From Lysobacter sp. (GTDB taxonomy: Bacteria > Pseudomonadota > Gammaproteobacteria > Xanthomonadales > Xanthomonadaceae): 64,000 nt of DNA. How positions within the stretch are numbered: position 1 is the first letter of the stretch; each line of letters starts with the position of its first letter. The stretch is from positions 1-64,000 of the forward strand of contig WYBC01000026.1 in the NCBI GenBank assembly GCA_011526085.1. Reading direction: 5' to 3'. Position numbers and translations under genes: made by a program. Below, piece by piece: positions 47,883 to 56,853 of the stretch. Under the pieces are notes generated by a model. The model searched no databases. It was not told the origin of the DNA and saw only the letters and a program-made list of their open reading frames with translations.

Positions 47883-47903
47883 CGGCCGGTCATCTGCCGG
47901 CCG
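47883..47903 (+). promoter_or_regulatory. Hairpin between the second immunity and effector genes
   Basis: A perfect seven-pair CGGCCGG/CCGGCCG stem with loop TCATCTG lies 29 bases after the ankyrin gene and 28 before the effector. No T-run follows, so it may lower effector expression relative to immunity instead of terminating. That role is inferred. Confidence 0.4.
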
Positions 47904-47931
47904 CTCGACCCGATCAGCGGAGGAAACACGG

Positions 47932-49143
47932 ATGAGTGCACAGTTCGACCCCAACAACGCGCAGGGCGGCCGCCAGACGACCGACCCGCTGACCGGCAAC
48001 ACCTACACCCGTCCGTCGTTCGCGGATGAAGTGCGTGGACCGGCGCCGAAAGACATCGATCTCACCCTCGCGCGGCTGGCGCAGGATGCCTATCGTTCCG
48101 ACGATCGCGGACGCGGCGAAGTCGCCGGCTGGAAACCGCTGACCGACGAGCAGTTCCGCCAGGTCGGCATCGACCCGGCCCTGCGCACCAATCAGGCCAG
48201 CGGTTTCGACGCCGACATCTACACCGACGGCAAGGGGCGCTACGCGCTGGCCTATCGCGGCACCGACGCCGGCAAGGACTGGGGCACCAATCTCGGTCAG
48301 GGCCTGGGCTTCGAGACCGCGCAGTACAACCAGGCCATCCAGCTGGGCAGGCAGGCCAAGGTCGCGTTCGGCGATGAACTGGTGATCACCGGCCATTCCC
48401 TCGGCGGCGGCCTTGCCGCGGTCGGCGCCGCCGCCGCGGATGCCCCTGCGGTGACCTTCAATGCCGCCGGCGTGAAGGACAAGACGCTGGAGCGGATCGG
48501 TCTCGATCCCGCCGCGGTCCGGGAAGAGGCGGAGCGCGGCCAGATGCGCCGCTATGCGGTCGACAACGAAATCCTGACCGAACTGCAGGAAAAGAAATTC
48601 CCCACCAAATACCTGATGCCCGATGCCATCGGGAACAAGATCGAACTGCCGGATCCGGATCCCCTGAGCTTCTGGCAGAACCTCAATCCGGTGAAATCGG
48701 TGAAGCACAGCGTCGAGCTGCACATGATGGACTCGGTGATCCGCGCGCAGGAGCGGGCGTTCGGCCACGGCATCGGCGAGAACGGGCTGATGTCGCATCA
48801 GGATCACCCGTTCAATCCCCAATACCAGCGCATCTTCGACCAGTTGCAGCCGCAGCTCGAAGAGCGCGGCATCGGCATCCGCGAAGCCCAGAACGTCGCC
48901 GGCGCGCTGGCCGTCGAGGCGCAGCGGACCGGCATCGTCCCCGATCGCATCGTCGCCAACGGCGACCGCGTCTTCGCTGTGCAGGGCAGCCAGCCCGAGA
49001 CCCAACGCTATGCGCAGGTCGACATGCAGGCCGCACAGACGCCGTTGGTCGAAAGCAGCCGGCAATCGCTGAACCTGCTGGCGACGCAGGCGCAGCCGGC
49101 GCCCGAGCAGGAACAGGCGCCGCAGTTGCGCGCCCGCCTGTAA
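47932..49143 (+). CDS. Lipase-fold T4SS effector with XVIPCD-like C terminus
   Basis: A 403-residue protein with a class 3 lipase-like domain: LAYRGTDAGKDWGTNLGQGLGFETAQYNQAIQLGRQ, then GHSLGGGLAAVGAAAA with Ser156, then TFNAAGVKDKTLERIGLD. The C-terminal part from residue 292 ([48 protein letters not shown]) is XVIPCD-like and ends in a Gln-rich tail, as in known X-T4SS effectors. The core is recognisably homologous to the first effector, so the two ankyrin-lipase pairs came from one duplication. No CaaX end here. GGAGG (47919-47923) precedes the start. Confidence 0.82.
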   Translation: MSAQFDPNNAQGGRQTTDPLTGNTYTRPSFADEVRGPAPKDIDLTLARLAQDAYRSDDRGRGEVAGWKPLTDEQFRQVGIDPALRTNQASGFDADIYTDGKGRYALAYRGTDAGKDWGTNLGQGLGFETAQYNQAIQLGRQAKVAFGDELVITGHSLGGGLAAVGAAAADAPAVTFNAAGVKDKTLERIGLDPAAVREEAERGQMRRYAVDNEILTELQEKKFPTKYLMPDAIGNKIELPDPDPLSFWQNLNPVKSVKHSVELHMMDSVIRAQERAFGHGIGENGLMSHQDHPFNPQYQRIFDQLQPQLEERGIGIREAQNVAGALAVEAQRTGIVPDRIVANGDRVFAVQGSQPETQRYAQVDMQAAQTPLVESSRQSLNLLATQAQPAPEQEQAPQLRARL

Positions 49144-49152
49144 CGACGCGCG

Positions 49153-49172
49153 CGTGCCGGGTCGCCGGCACG
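49153..49172 (+). terminator. Possible terminator hairpin after the second effector
   Basis: A perfect eight-pair CGTGCCGG/CCGGCACG stem with loop GTCG sits 9 bases past the stop; no good T-run follows, so function is uncertain. Confidence 0.35.
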
Positions 49173-49185
49173 TGAAGCATTTGAT

Positions 49186-49214
49186 TTGCAACGGAAACCG
49201 CGGCCGGGCATAAT
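49186..49214 (+). promoter_or_regulatory. Candidate sigma-70 promoter of rpmI-rplT-pheST
   Basis: TTGCAA (49186-49191) and CATAAT (49209-49214) are separated by 17 bases. It would give the ribosomal and pheST genes their own transcript after the insertion. A GC-rich CCCGG-TTCG-CCGGG hairpin follows immediately (49220-49235), and the remaining leader to rpmI is about 140 bases. Confidence 0.55.
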
Positions 49215-49376
49215 GGCCGGCCCGGTTCGCCGGGCTGTTGTGCGTTTCATCCAGGACCCGCCTTCTGCATCCGGATCATGATTCGGATCAAGGGCTTACA
49301 ACCGGCAGGGCAGGACGGAAAGTGTGGCCTCGGCCACCGCCCACGCCAGTACTCGTAACGACCCCAAGGACCATCC

Positions 49377-49574
49377 ATGCCCAAGATCAAGACCAATCGG
49401 GCGGCGGCCAAGCGCTTCCGGAAGACCGCTTCCGGCAAGTACAAATGCGGCCACGCCAACAAGAGCCACATCCTCACCAAGAAAGCGACCAAGCGGAAGC
49501 GCAACCTGCGGCAGACGAACCACGTTCGTGCCGAGGACGCGGGCCGTCTGGACCGCATGCTTCCGTATTTGTGA
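49377..49574 (+). CDS. rpmI: 50S ribosomal protein L35
   Basis: A basic 65-residue ribosomal protein, [33 protein letters not shown], exactly the family length. AAGGA (49366-49370) precedes the ATG. It normally sits next to infC; here it is about 4.8 kb away. In many bacteria L20 represses translation of this operon through the leader, but I could not confirm such a structure here. rplT follows after 12 bases. Confidence 0.97.
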   Translation: MPKIKTNRAAAKRFRKTASGKYKCGHANKSHILTKKATKRKRNLRQTNHVRAEDAGRLDRMLPYL

Positions 49575-49586
49575 GGAGACTGAGCA

Positions 49587-49946
49587 ATGGCACGAGTTAA
49601 ACGTGGTGTAACGGCGCGTCGCCGCCACAAGAAAATCCTGAAGCAGGCGAAGGGCTACTACAACGCCCGCCGCAAGGTCTTCCGCGTCGCCAAGCAGGCG
49701 GTCACGAAGGCCCTGCAGTACGCCTACATCGGCCGCAAGCAGAAGAAGCGCAATTTCCGCACCCTGTGGATCGCGCGCATCAACGCCGCCTCGCGCGCCA
49801 ACGGCATCAGCTACAGCCGTTTCATCAACGGTCTGCTGAAGGCCGGTATCACCCTCGACCGCAAGGTGCTGGCCGACATCGCCGTGCACGACGCGAAGGG
49901 CTTTACCGCGCTGGCCGAAAAGGCGAAGAGCGCACTCGCGGCATAA
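49587..49946 (+). CDS. rplT: 50S ribosomal protein L20
   Basis: A 119-residue, highly basic protein: [39 protein letters not shown], then [20 protein letters not shown]. Full length. It binds 23S rRNA early in 50S assembly and often acts as an autogenous repressor. GAGGAG (49573-49578) precedes the start and overlaps the rpmI stop. Confidence 0.97.
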   Translation: MARVKRGVTARRRHKKILKQAKGYYNARRKVFRVAKQAVTKALQYAYIGRKQKKRNFRTLWIARINAASRANGISYSRFINGLLKAGITLDRKVLADIAVHDAKGFTALAEKAKSALAA

Positions 49947-51083
<1,137 letters not shown>

Positions 51084-51106
51084 TCCGCGACGCGGCGGCG
51101 ATCGCC

Positions 51107-51185
51107 GTCATCCCGAGCGCAGCGAGGGACCTGCCTTTCAATCCGGATATTCGAACAGCAGGTTCCTCACTGCGTTCGGAATGAC
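51107..51185. repeat. REP-like inverted repeat between pheS and pheT
   Basis: GTCATCCCGAGCGCAGCGAG at 51107-51126 and continuing to GGGACCTGC pairs with the inverted, slightly diverged copy ending TTCGGAATGAC at 51185 (about 23 of 28 positions match). The centre carries a short AT-richer loop. It looks like a mobile REP/MITE-type element inserted between two genes that are usually adjacent, and could act on the mRNA as a stem. Confidence 0.75.
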
Positions 51186-51203
51186 ACAACAAGGTGTCCA
51201 AGC

Positions 51204-53594
51204 ATGAAATTCTCCGAAAACTGGCTGCGCCAACACGTGAAGACCGACGCCTCGCGCGAGCAGCTCGCGGCGACGCTGACGGCCATCGGTCTGGAAGTCG
51301 AGGAACTGACCGTGCTCGGCGCCGCGCTCGACGGCGTGGTCGTCGCGCGGATCGTCGAATGCGCGAAGCATCCGGAAGCCGACCGCCTGCAGGTCTGCCA
51401 GGTCGACGCCGGGCAGGGCGCGTTGTTGCAGATCGTCTGCGGTGCGCCGAACGCGCGCCCGGGCCTGATCGCGCCGCTCGCGACCATCGGCACGCAGGTC
51501 GGCGAATTGACGATCAAGGCCGCGAAGCTGCGCGGCGTCGAATCGAACGGCATGCTCTGCTCGGCGAAGGAACTCGGCATCGATGCCGACGCCTCCGGCC
51601 TGCTGGAACTGCCGGCCGATGCGCCCGTCGGTACGCCGCTGGCGGATTATCTCGGCCTGCCGGATGCCGCGATCGAACTGAAGCTCACGCCGAACCGTGC
51701 CGACTGCTTCGGCGTGCGCGGCATCGCCTTCGACGTGGCCGCCGCGCTCGGCAGCCGCGTCGAGCCGCTGGATGCGACGCCGGTGCCGGCGCAAAGCGAT
51801 GCGACGCTGGCGGTCGAACTCGACGCGGGCGAGAAGGTGCCGCGTTTCGTCGGCCGCGTGATCGACGGCGTGGATGCCAACGCATCGACGCCGCTGTGGA
51901 TGGCCGAACGCCTGCGCCGCAGCGGCGTGCGCCCGATCAGTTTCCTCGTCGACGTGACCCAGTATGTGATGCTGGAACTCGGCCAGCCGATGCACGCGTT
52001 CGACAAGGACACGCTGCAGTCCCCGGTCGTCGTGCGTCCGGCGCGCGCCGGCGAGGAAACGAAGCTGCTGGACGGCCGCACCGTCGCGCTCGACGACGAT
52101 TTCCTTGTGGTGTCCGACAGCACCGGCGGTCGCGCCGCGCGCGCGGTCGCGTTGGGCGGCATCATGGGCGGCCACGACACCCGCGTGACCGATGCCACCC
52201 GCAACGTGTTCCTCGAAGCCGCGCACTGGATTCCCTCCGCGATCATCGGCCGCAGCCGCAAGCTCGGCATGCACACCGATGCCGGCCACCGTTTCGAGCG
52301 CGGCGTCGATCCGGAACTGCCGCGGATCGCGGTCGAGTACGCGACGAAACTCATCCTCGATGTCGCCGGCGGCGTACCGGGCCCGGTGATCGAGGCCGTG
52401 CGCGACGCCGATCTGCCGCAGCCGCGGATCGTGGGCCTGCGCCGCGCGCGCCTCGCGCGCGTGCTCGGCGTCGACGTGGCCGATGCCGAGGTCGAACGCA
52501 TCCTCGGCGCGCTCGGCCTGGGCGTGGAAACGACCGCGGACGGCTGGCGGGTGACCGCGCCGACGCGCCGTTTCGATCTCGAGATCGAGGAAGACCTGAT
52601 CGAAGAGATCGCGCGCATCCATGGCTACAACGCCATTCCGACCACGCTGCCCGGCGGCGCCACCCGGATCGCCGCGCCGAGCGAGACCGTGCTCGACGAA
52701 GCGACGGTGCGCCGTCAGCTGGTCGCGCGCGATTACCTCGAAGCGATCAACTACGCGTTCGTCGACGGCGCGCTGCTGGCCACCTGGCAGGCCGCCGATG
52801 GCGGCGTGGCGCTGGCCAATCCGCTCAGCGCCGAACTCGGCGTGATGCGCACGATGCTGTTGCCCGGGCTGGTCGCCGCGCTGGGCCGCAACGCCGCGCG
52901 CCAGCAATCGCGGGTGCGGCTGTTCGAAATCGGCAAGACCTTCGCCGTCCGCGATGGCGGCGGGGCGCCGCTGGAAACCCGTCGGGTCGCACTGGTGGCC
53001 TGCGGCGACGCCGCGGCCGAGCAGTGGGGCGCGCAGGCCCGGCCGGTCGATTTCCACGACCTCAAGGGCGATCTCGACAGTCTGGCGGCCGCGTCCGGCG
53101 CGATGCTCGAATACCGGCCCTCGCAGCCGGCCTGGGCCCATCCGGGCCGATCGGCCGACGTGTATCGCGATGGCGTGAGAATCGGCTGGATCGGCGAGCT
53201 TCACCCCCGGCTGCAGAAGGCGCTGGAACTCGATCACCGGGTGCTGGCCTGCGAGCTGGATCTCGCCCCGCTGCAGCACCGCGCACTCCCCCGGGGCGCG
53301 GGCCTCAGCCGCTATCCGTCCGTCCGCCGGGATCTCGCGTTCGTCGTCACGGAAACGGTCTCCTGGGCCGCCCTGGAGACCAGCGTCAGGCGCGCCGCAG
53401 GCCCGTCGCTGCGCGATCTCCGGCTGTTCGACCGCTACGTCGGCAAGGGGGTCGAAACCGGATGCAAGAGCCTCGCTATGGGCTTGATTCTGCAAGAAGA
53501 ATCACGCACTCTGACCGACCGCGAAGTCGATGCGGCGGTGGCCCAGGTCATCGCTGCGCTGCGGGGGGAACACGGCGCGGAAATCCGCTCGTGA
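51204..53594 (+). CDS. pheT: Phenylalanyl-tRNA synthetase beta subunit
   Basis: A 796-residue beta subunit. Order of parts: N-terminal MKFSENWLRQHVKT, an EMAP-like tRNA-binding domain (VVVARIVECAKHPEADRLQVCQVDAG), B3/B4 editing region (GIKLTPNRADCFGVRGIA-like LKLTPNRADC), the B5 domain (DLEIEEDLIEEIARIHGYNAIP), the catalytic-like core, and a C-terminal FDX-ACB domain (RYPSVRRDLAFVV and LTDREVDAAVAQVIAAL). Forms the heterotetramer with PheS. Start at ATG 51204. Confidence 0.97.
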   Translation: MKFSENWLRQHVKTDASREQLAATLTAIGLEVEELTVLGAALDGVVVARIVECAKHPEADRLQVCQVDAGQGALLQIVCGAPNARPGLIAPLATIGTQVGELTIKAAKLRGVESNGMLCSAKELGIDADASGLLELPADAPVGTPLADYLGLPDAAIELKLTPNRADCFGVRGIAFDVAAALGSRVEPLDATPVPAQSDATLAVELDAGEKVPRFVGRVIDGVDANASTPLWMAERLRRSGVRPISFLVDVTQYVMLELGQPMHAFDKDTLQSPVVVRPARAGEETKLLDGRTVALDDDFLVVSDSTGGRAARAVALGGIMGGHDTRVTDATRNVFLEAAHWIPSAIIGRSRKLGMHTDAGHRFERGVDPELPRIAVEYATKLILDVAGGVPGPVIEAVRDADLPQPRIVGLRRARLARVLGVDVADAEVERILGALGLGVETTADGWRVTAPTRRFDLEIEEDLIEEIARIHGYNAIPTTLPGGATRIAAPSETVLDEATVRRQLVARDYLEAINYAFVDGALLATWQAADGGVALANPLSAELGVMRTMLLPGLVAALGRNAARQQSRVRLFEIGKTFAVRDGGGAPLETRRVALVACGDAAAEQWGAQARPVDFHDLKGDLDSLAAASGAMLEYRPSQPAWAHPGRSADVYRDGVRIGWIGELHPRLQKALELDHRVLACELDLAPLQHRALPRGAGLSRYPSVRRDLAFVVTETVSWAALETSVRRAAGPSLRDLRLFDRYVGKGVETGCKSLAMGLILQEESRTLTDREVDAAVAQVIAALRGEHGAEIRS

Positions 53595-53672
53595 ACCCGG
53601 GCCCGGTCGGCTTCGGCCCTCAGGGCCATGACCGGGCGGCACGATGAATCAGGCACGTTTTGGGGGAAACGG

Positions 53673-53975
53673 ATGGCATTGACCAAGGCTGAAATGGCCG
53701 AGCGACTGTTCGACGAGGTCGGACTGAACAAGCGCGAGGCGAAGGAGTTCGTGGACGCGTTCTTCGACGTGCTCCGCGAGGCGCTCGAACAGGGGCGTCA
53801 GGTCAAGCTGTCGGGTTTCGGCAATTTCGACCTGCGGCGCAAGAACCAGCGCCCGGGTCGCAATCCCAAGACCGGCGAGGAAATCCCGATTTCGGCCCGC
53901 ACTGTGGTCACCTTCCGTCCCGGCCAGAAGCTGAAGGAGCGGGTCGAGGCGTACGCCGGAGGCAGCGATGCTTGA
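53673..53975 (+). CDS. ihfA: Integration host factor alpha subunit
   Basis: DNA-bending nucleoid protein of 100 residues, [38 protein letters not shown], with [43 protein letters not shown], a full-length IHF-alpha. Pairs with IhfB, encoded elsewhere. Downstream of pheT as in most gammaproteobacteria. Its last eight bases overlap the merR gene. Confidence 0.97.
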   Translation: MALTKAEMAERLFDEVGLNKREAKEFVDAFFDVLREALEQGRQVKLSGFGNFDLRRKNQRPGRNPKTGEEIPISARTVVTFRPGQKLKERVEAYAGGSDA

Positions 53976-54324
53976 TCCCGGCAGCAACCGAGAACTCCCG
54001 CCCATCCCGGCCAAGCGTTATTTCACCATCGGCGAAGTCAGTGAGCTGTGCGACGTGAAGCCGCACGTGCTGCGTTACTGGGAGACGGAATTCCCCAGCC
54101 TCAAGCCGGTGAAACGCCGCGGCAATCGTCGCTACTACCAGCGCCACGACGTGCTTATGGTCCGCCAGATCCGCAGCCTGCTGTACGAACAGGGCTACAC
54201 CATCGGCGGCGCGCGCCTGCGCCTCGACGGCGAGGGCGCCAAGCAGGAATCGGCGATGAGCTCGCAGATCATCCGCCAGGTGCGGATGGAACTCGAAGAA
54301 GTCCTGCAGCTGTTGAAACGCTGA
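53968..54324 (+). CDS. MerR-family transcriptional regulator
   Basis: A 118-residue MerR-type protein: HTH region [46 protein letters not shown], followed by a coiled-coil ([19 protein letters not shown]) and a helical end. No cysteines for metal sensing at the C terminus. A MerR gene right after ihfA is a common arrangement in gammaproteobacteria, and its target is unknown. Overlaps ihfA by eight bases. Last gene before tRNA-Pro. Confidence 0.9.
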   Translation: MLDPGSNRELPPIPAKRYFTIGEVSELCDVKPHVLRYWETEFPSLKPVKRRGNRRYYQRHDVLMVRQIRSLLYEQGYTIGGARLRLDGEGAKQESAMSSQIIRQVRMELEEVLQLLKR

Positions 54325-54392
54325 CGCCGCCACGGCGCGGGCCGCAACGCTGGCCGTAGCCGCCCGCGAGCGGGTACAATGTCCGACCTGAC

Positions 54393-54469
54393 CGGGGTAT
54401 AGCGCAGCCTGGTAGCGCACCAGTCTGGGGGACTGGTGGTCGTCGGTTCGAATCCGGCTACCCCGACCA
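54393..54469 (+). tRNA. tRNA-Pro(GGG)
   Basis: A 77-base cloverleaf: acceptor CGGGGTA/TACCCCG, D-arm GCGCAGCCTGGTAGCGC, anticodon stem CCAGT/ACTGG with loop CTGGGGG (anticodon GGG), T-arm TCGG-TTCGAAT-CCGG, encoded CCA. A TACAAT at 54375-54380 could be its -10. The 3' end borders an abrupt change to AT-richer, accessory DNA, a typical integration site position. Confidence 0.97.
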
Positions 54470-54502
54470 ATACATGACGGCAAACCCTCTCTGCCGTATC
54501 CC

Positions 54503-54529
54503 GAAAACCCCGCATTTTGCGGGGTTTTC
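54503..54529 (+). terminator. Intrinsic terminator after tRNA-Pro
   Basis: An 11-pair stem AAAACCCCGCA/TGCGGGGTTTT with loop TTT (54504-54528), flanked by G and C that extend it, ends 60 bases past the tRNA. Confidence 0.88.
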
Positions 54530-54571
54530 GCGTTCTGGCTGTGGACTTCAGTCCCGCGTCCTTCGCCCTTG

Positions 54572-54592
54572 TTTGGCGAAAAATTCGCCAAA
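54572..54592. repeat. Perfect inverted repeat TTTGGCGAA-AAA-TTCGCCAAA
   Basis: Nine-base arms with a three-base centre, in the AT-richer stretch after tRNA-Pro. Followed by TTCTCCCTCTCTTTC. Could be a second terminator or a protein site. Confidence 0.7.
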
Positions 54593-54613
54593 TTCTCCCT
54601 CTCTTTCTCCGGC

Positions 54614-54645
54614 CCTGTGGACTTTTCGATTGTCAAGTCCACAGG
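54614..54645. repeat. Perfect inverted repeat CCTGTGGACTT/AAGTCCACAGG
   Basis: Eleven-base arms (54614-54624 and 54635-54645) around a ten-base centre. A third copy of CTGTGGACTT lies at 54539-54548 in direct orientation. The arrangement of one direct and one inverted copy is what is seen at recombinase arm sites or regulator operators. Confidence 0.7.
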
Positions 54646-54822
54646 ATGGTTTTCGGAATTCCTCTGAGATCAACGAATTACGTGTGGTCTCGGGAGAGCG
54701 GTTTTTTGGCGTCAATGCGTAGCCGACTTACGATCCAACGCGCCCGCGAAGTGCGATGTGTTCCGCAGCGCGTATCGCGTTGCTGTCGCAAGGAGCGAAC
54801 CACGTGACAGCAATTATTTTGA

Positions 54823-54861
54823 TTGACAAACGTGACGATGTTCATAAAATCTCGTTGTCAA
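54823..54861 (+). promoter_or_regulatory. Promoter with flanking inverted repeat, start of accessory operon
   Basis: Perfect -35 TTGACA (54823-54828) and TAAAAT (54845-54850) with 16-base spacing, so transcription would start near 54857. TTGACAA at 54823-54829 and its inverse TTGTCAA at 54855-54861 bracket the promoter, so a dimeric repressor could bind there. ACGTGAC repeats at 54802-54808 and 54830-54836. The 454-base stretch 54470-54923 holds no gene that I can support; this promoter and the repeats above are its content. Confidence 0.65.
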
Positions 54862-54923
54862 GTTAAAGAATCGTAAAACAAGCGTGGATCTGCGGTGCGC
54901 TTTGTCGGCGAAGGGGATCGTCG

Positions 54924-55769
54924 ATGTCGGGTCGAGGTTTGCGCTGGAGACAGAACGTGTCCAGCCTAGTCATGCATTTGGATTTGCTCCTGAAACTACC
55001 GCCGGACGAAGTCCTTTTCGACTTCCTGGCGCAGTGCGGCTTGACGCTGCACGCCGTCGACGATGCGTCGGACGGCAATGTCTACGAGAAACTGCGGATC
55101 GCCATCGCGATCGAACTCGCGCCGGAACCGATCCGCGATGCCGTCGTGGCCAGCCTGCGTGATGTCGCCCTGCTGGCCGATGCCGAAGGTCTTGTGGCCT
55201 TGCGCACCGTGTCCAAGCGCGCGCCCGGTCGCGTCAACCCGCTCCATCTGGCCGATGCCCCGGCCCAGTGCGCGCTGTGGATGTACCTACGTCACCGTGA
55301 CCTGTTCGATGCCGCGCTCCGACTGCGCGGCCTGCGCGCCGAGTTCCGTGCTCCCCTGTCGCTGGAGCCTGTGCGTGCGCCGCTCGCCGCGCCCGACGAC
55401 CTGGTCGTGAACAGCGTTCGCCTGTGCGAGGCGACCCTGCTCGACGAAACCACGGGCGGGGAGATCGCCGTGCGCGCGCCGGCCTGCGATCCGAGCGTCA
55501 GCGTGTTGGACCTGCTCAGCGCGTGGATGCCGATCGAGAACCCGATGCAGCAGGACCGCTTCCGCGTCGTCGCGGCGACGCTCGGTATCGAGCTCTACCC
55601 CGAGCCCGGTCAGCCGAGTGGTCGATCCGTCACGCTGACCTTGAAACGGCGCGGCGGCGGCAATCTCGAAGCTTTCGATGCACGGACCCGTTCGCGCCTC
55701 GAAGCCTGGTTGAACCACTGGCGGCTCCAGCCCAGCCCGCACTCCGGGCCGTTCCCGACTTCTCTGTGA
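54924..55769 (+). CDS. Unrecognised protein, first gene of accessory operon
   Basis: A 281-residue soluble protein that I do not recognise. The N-terminal half is helical (VMHLDLLLKLPPDEVLFDFLAQCGLTLHAVDD, VYEKLRIAIAIELAPEPIRDAVVASLRDVALLAD) and contains LWMYLRHRDLFDAALRLRGLRAEF; the C-terminal part carries SVTLTLKRRGGGNLEAFDARTRSRLEAWLNHW. No membrane segment or metal motif. AAGGGG (54911-54916) fits the ATG. It is six bases from the next gene and two genes upstream of a giant helicase, so it probably belongs to the same system. Confidence 0.65.
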   Translation: MSGRGLRWRQNVSSLVMHLDLLLKLPPDEVLFDFLAQCGLTLHAVDDASDGNVYEKLRIAIAIELAPEPIRDAVVASLRDVALLADAEGLVALRTVSKRAPGRVNPLHLADAPAQCALWMYLRHRDLFDAALRLRGLRAEFRAPLSLEPVRAPLAAPDDLVVNSVRLCEATLLDETTGGEIAVRAPACDPSVSVLDLLSAWMPIENPMQQDRFRVVAATLGIELYPEPGQPSGRSVTLTLKRRGGGNLEAFDARTRSRLEAWLNHWRLQPSPHSGPFPTSL

Positions 55770-55775
55770 TGCGTC

Positions 55776-56708
55776 ATGACCTTGCTGGAACTGTTGGCCG
55801 CCTGCATCGAGCAGGGGCGGACCTCCATTGCGCCCGCGATGGCCGAGGAGGCAACTCGTAAACGACTCGACCGCCTGCACAAAGCCGGTGCGCTGGCGCG
55901 CGTCCGCGCGCGGGCCATCATCTGCCCGCAGTGTGAGGCGAACAGCGTGCGCGTGATCCAGGTCGGTGCCGGGCTCTGCCGCGCCTGTGGCCAAGTCCTG
56001 CTGGCCGCCGAAGACCTTCAGCGGCTCGCCCCCGACCACGATTGGCTGCACCGTCGCATTGCCCAGGCGCTGGGACTCCCTGGAGAACCGCCTCGAACGA
56101 TCCTGCCCGGTCGTCTCTGGCACCTGGGCGATCTGGGCCGTGCCGGCGCGCGCAAGCGGATCCTGTTCGGGCAGCAGCTGATCGGGACCGCTGTGCAGCG
56201 GGCACTGCTGGACGCTTGGCCGACCCACGTTGGCGAGACTCACGCCGTCATCTTCACCACCTCACCCCCGGACCGAGTTTTCCTGCCCGGCGTCCCGGCC
56301 ACCCTCGTCCCCCTCCCCGCCGCGTTTCGCCTACGCGGACGAGGCCTCGTGACCGACGACGCCGTGTGGGCAGGCGTCAAGACACCCGCCACCCCGTTGG
56401 CCGCCCAGCGCCGACACGGCCCGTTCTCGCACGACTTCCGGGAGGTGATCCTGCAGGGCGAGGACACGCCGATTGCTCTGACCCCTTCCCAGGCCGCGAT
56501 CATGCGGGTCCTCTGGGAACTGGAAGGCGTCTCGCTTGAAAGTGAGACGTTGATGCGGCGGGCAGGCGTAGCGCTGGAGAAGCCGGTCGATGCTTTCCCA
56601 CGGAACAAATACCCGGGGGCGAATGGCGCGTATCGATGTCTGGTCGCGTCCGATAGGTGCGGGAGGTACTGGATCCCTCGAAGCAGTTTTGAATGGCGAG
56701 TGAGCTGA
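55776..56708 (+). CDS. Zinc-ribbon protein with N- and C-terminal HTH-like parts
   Basis: A 310-residue protein. Residues 1-45 look like a winged helix (LLELLAACIEQGRTSIAPAMAEEATRKRLDRLHKAGALARV), 50-71 a CxxC-x14-CxxC zinc ribbon (Cys50, 53, 68, 71), the middle a mixed domain with WHLGDLGRAGARKRILFGQQLIG, and the C terminus another winged-helix candidate (LTPSQAAIMRVLWELEGVSLESETLMRRAG...YRCLVASDRCGRYWI). A DNA-binding adaptor or regulator is likely. The family is not recognised. Sits between the unknown protein and the large helicase. Confidence 0.68.
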   Translation: MTLLELLAACIEQGRTSIAPAMAEEATRKRLDRLHKAGALARVRARAIICPQCEANSVRVIQVGAGLCRACGQVLLAAEDLQRLAPDHDWLHRRIAQALGLPGEPPRTILPGRLWHLGDLGRAGARKRILFGQQLIGTAVQRALLDAWPTHVGETHAVIFTTSPPDRVFLPGVPATLVPLPAAFRLRGRGLVTDDAVWAGVKTPATPLAAQRRHGPFSHDFREVILQGEDTPIALTPSQAAIMRVLWELEGVSLESETLMRRAGVALEKPVDAFPRNKYPGANGAYRCLVASDRCGRYWIPRSSFEWRVS

Positions 56709-56853
56709 GTGCTGTCGTGAAGTTCCTCCTTTCCTGGAGCCAAGTTCGATAGATTAGGCAGTGGCTGCAAGAGTCTGGCGTTGGGCTAGGGTATCTTTGT
56801 GCCGAGCCACCTTCAGGAAGAAGGTGACGAACGGGACAGAAATAGGGGGAAGG

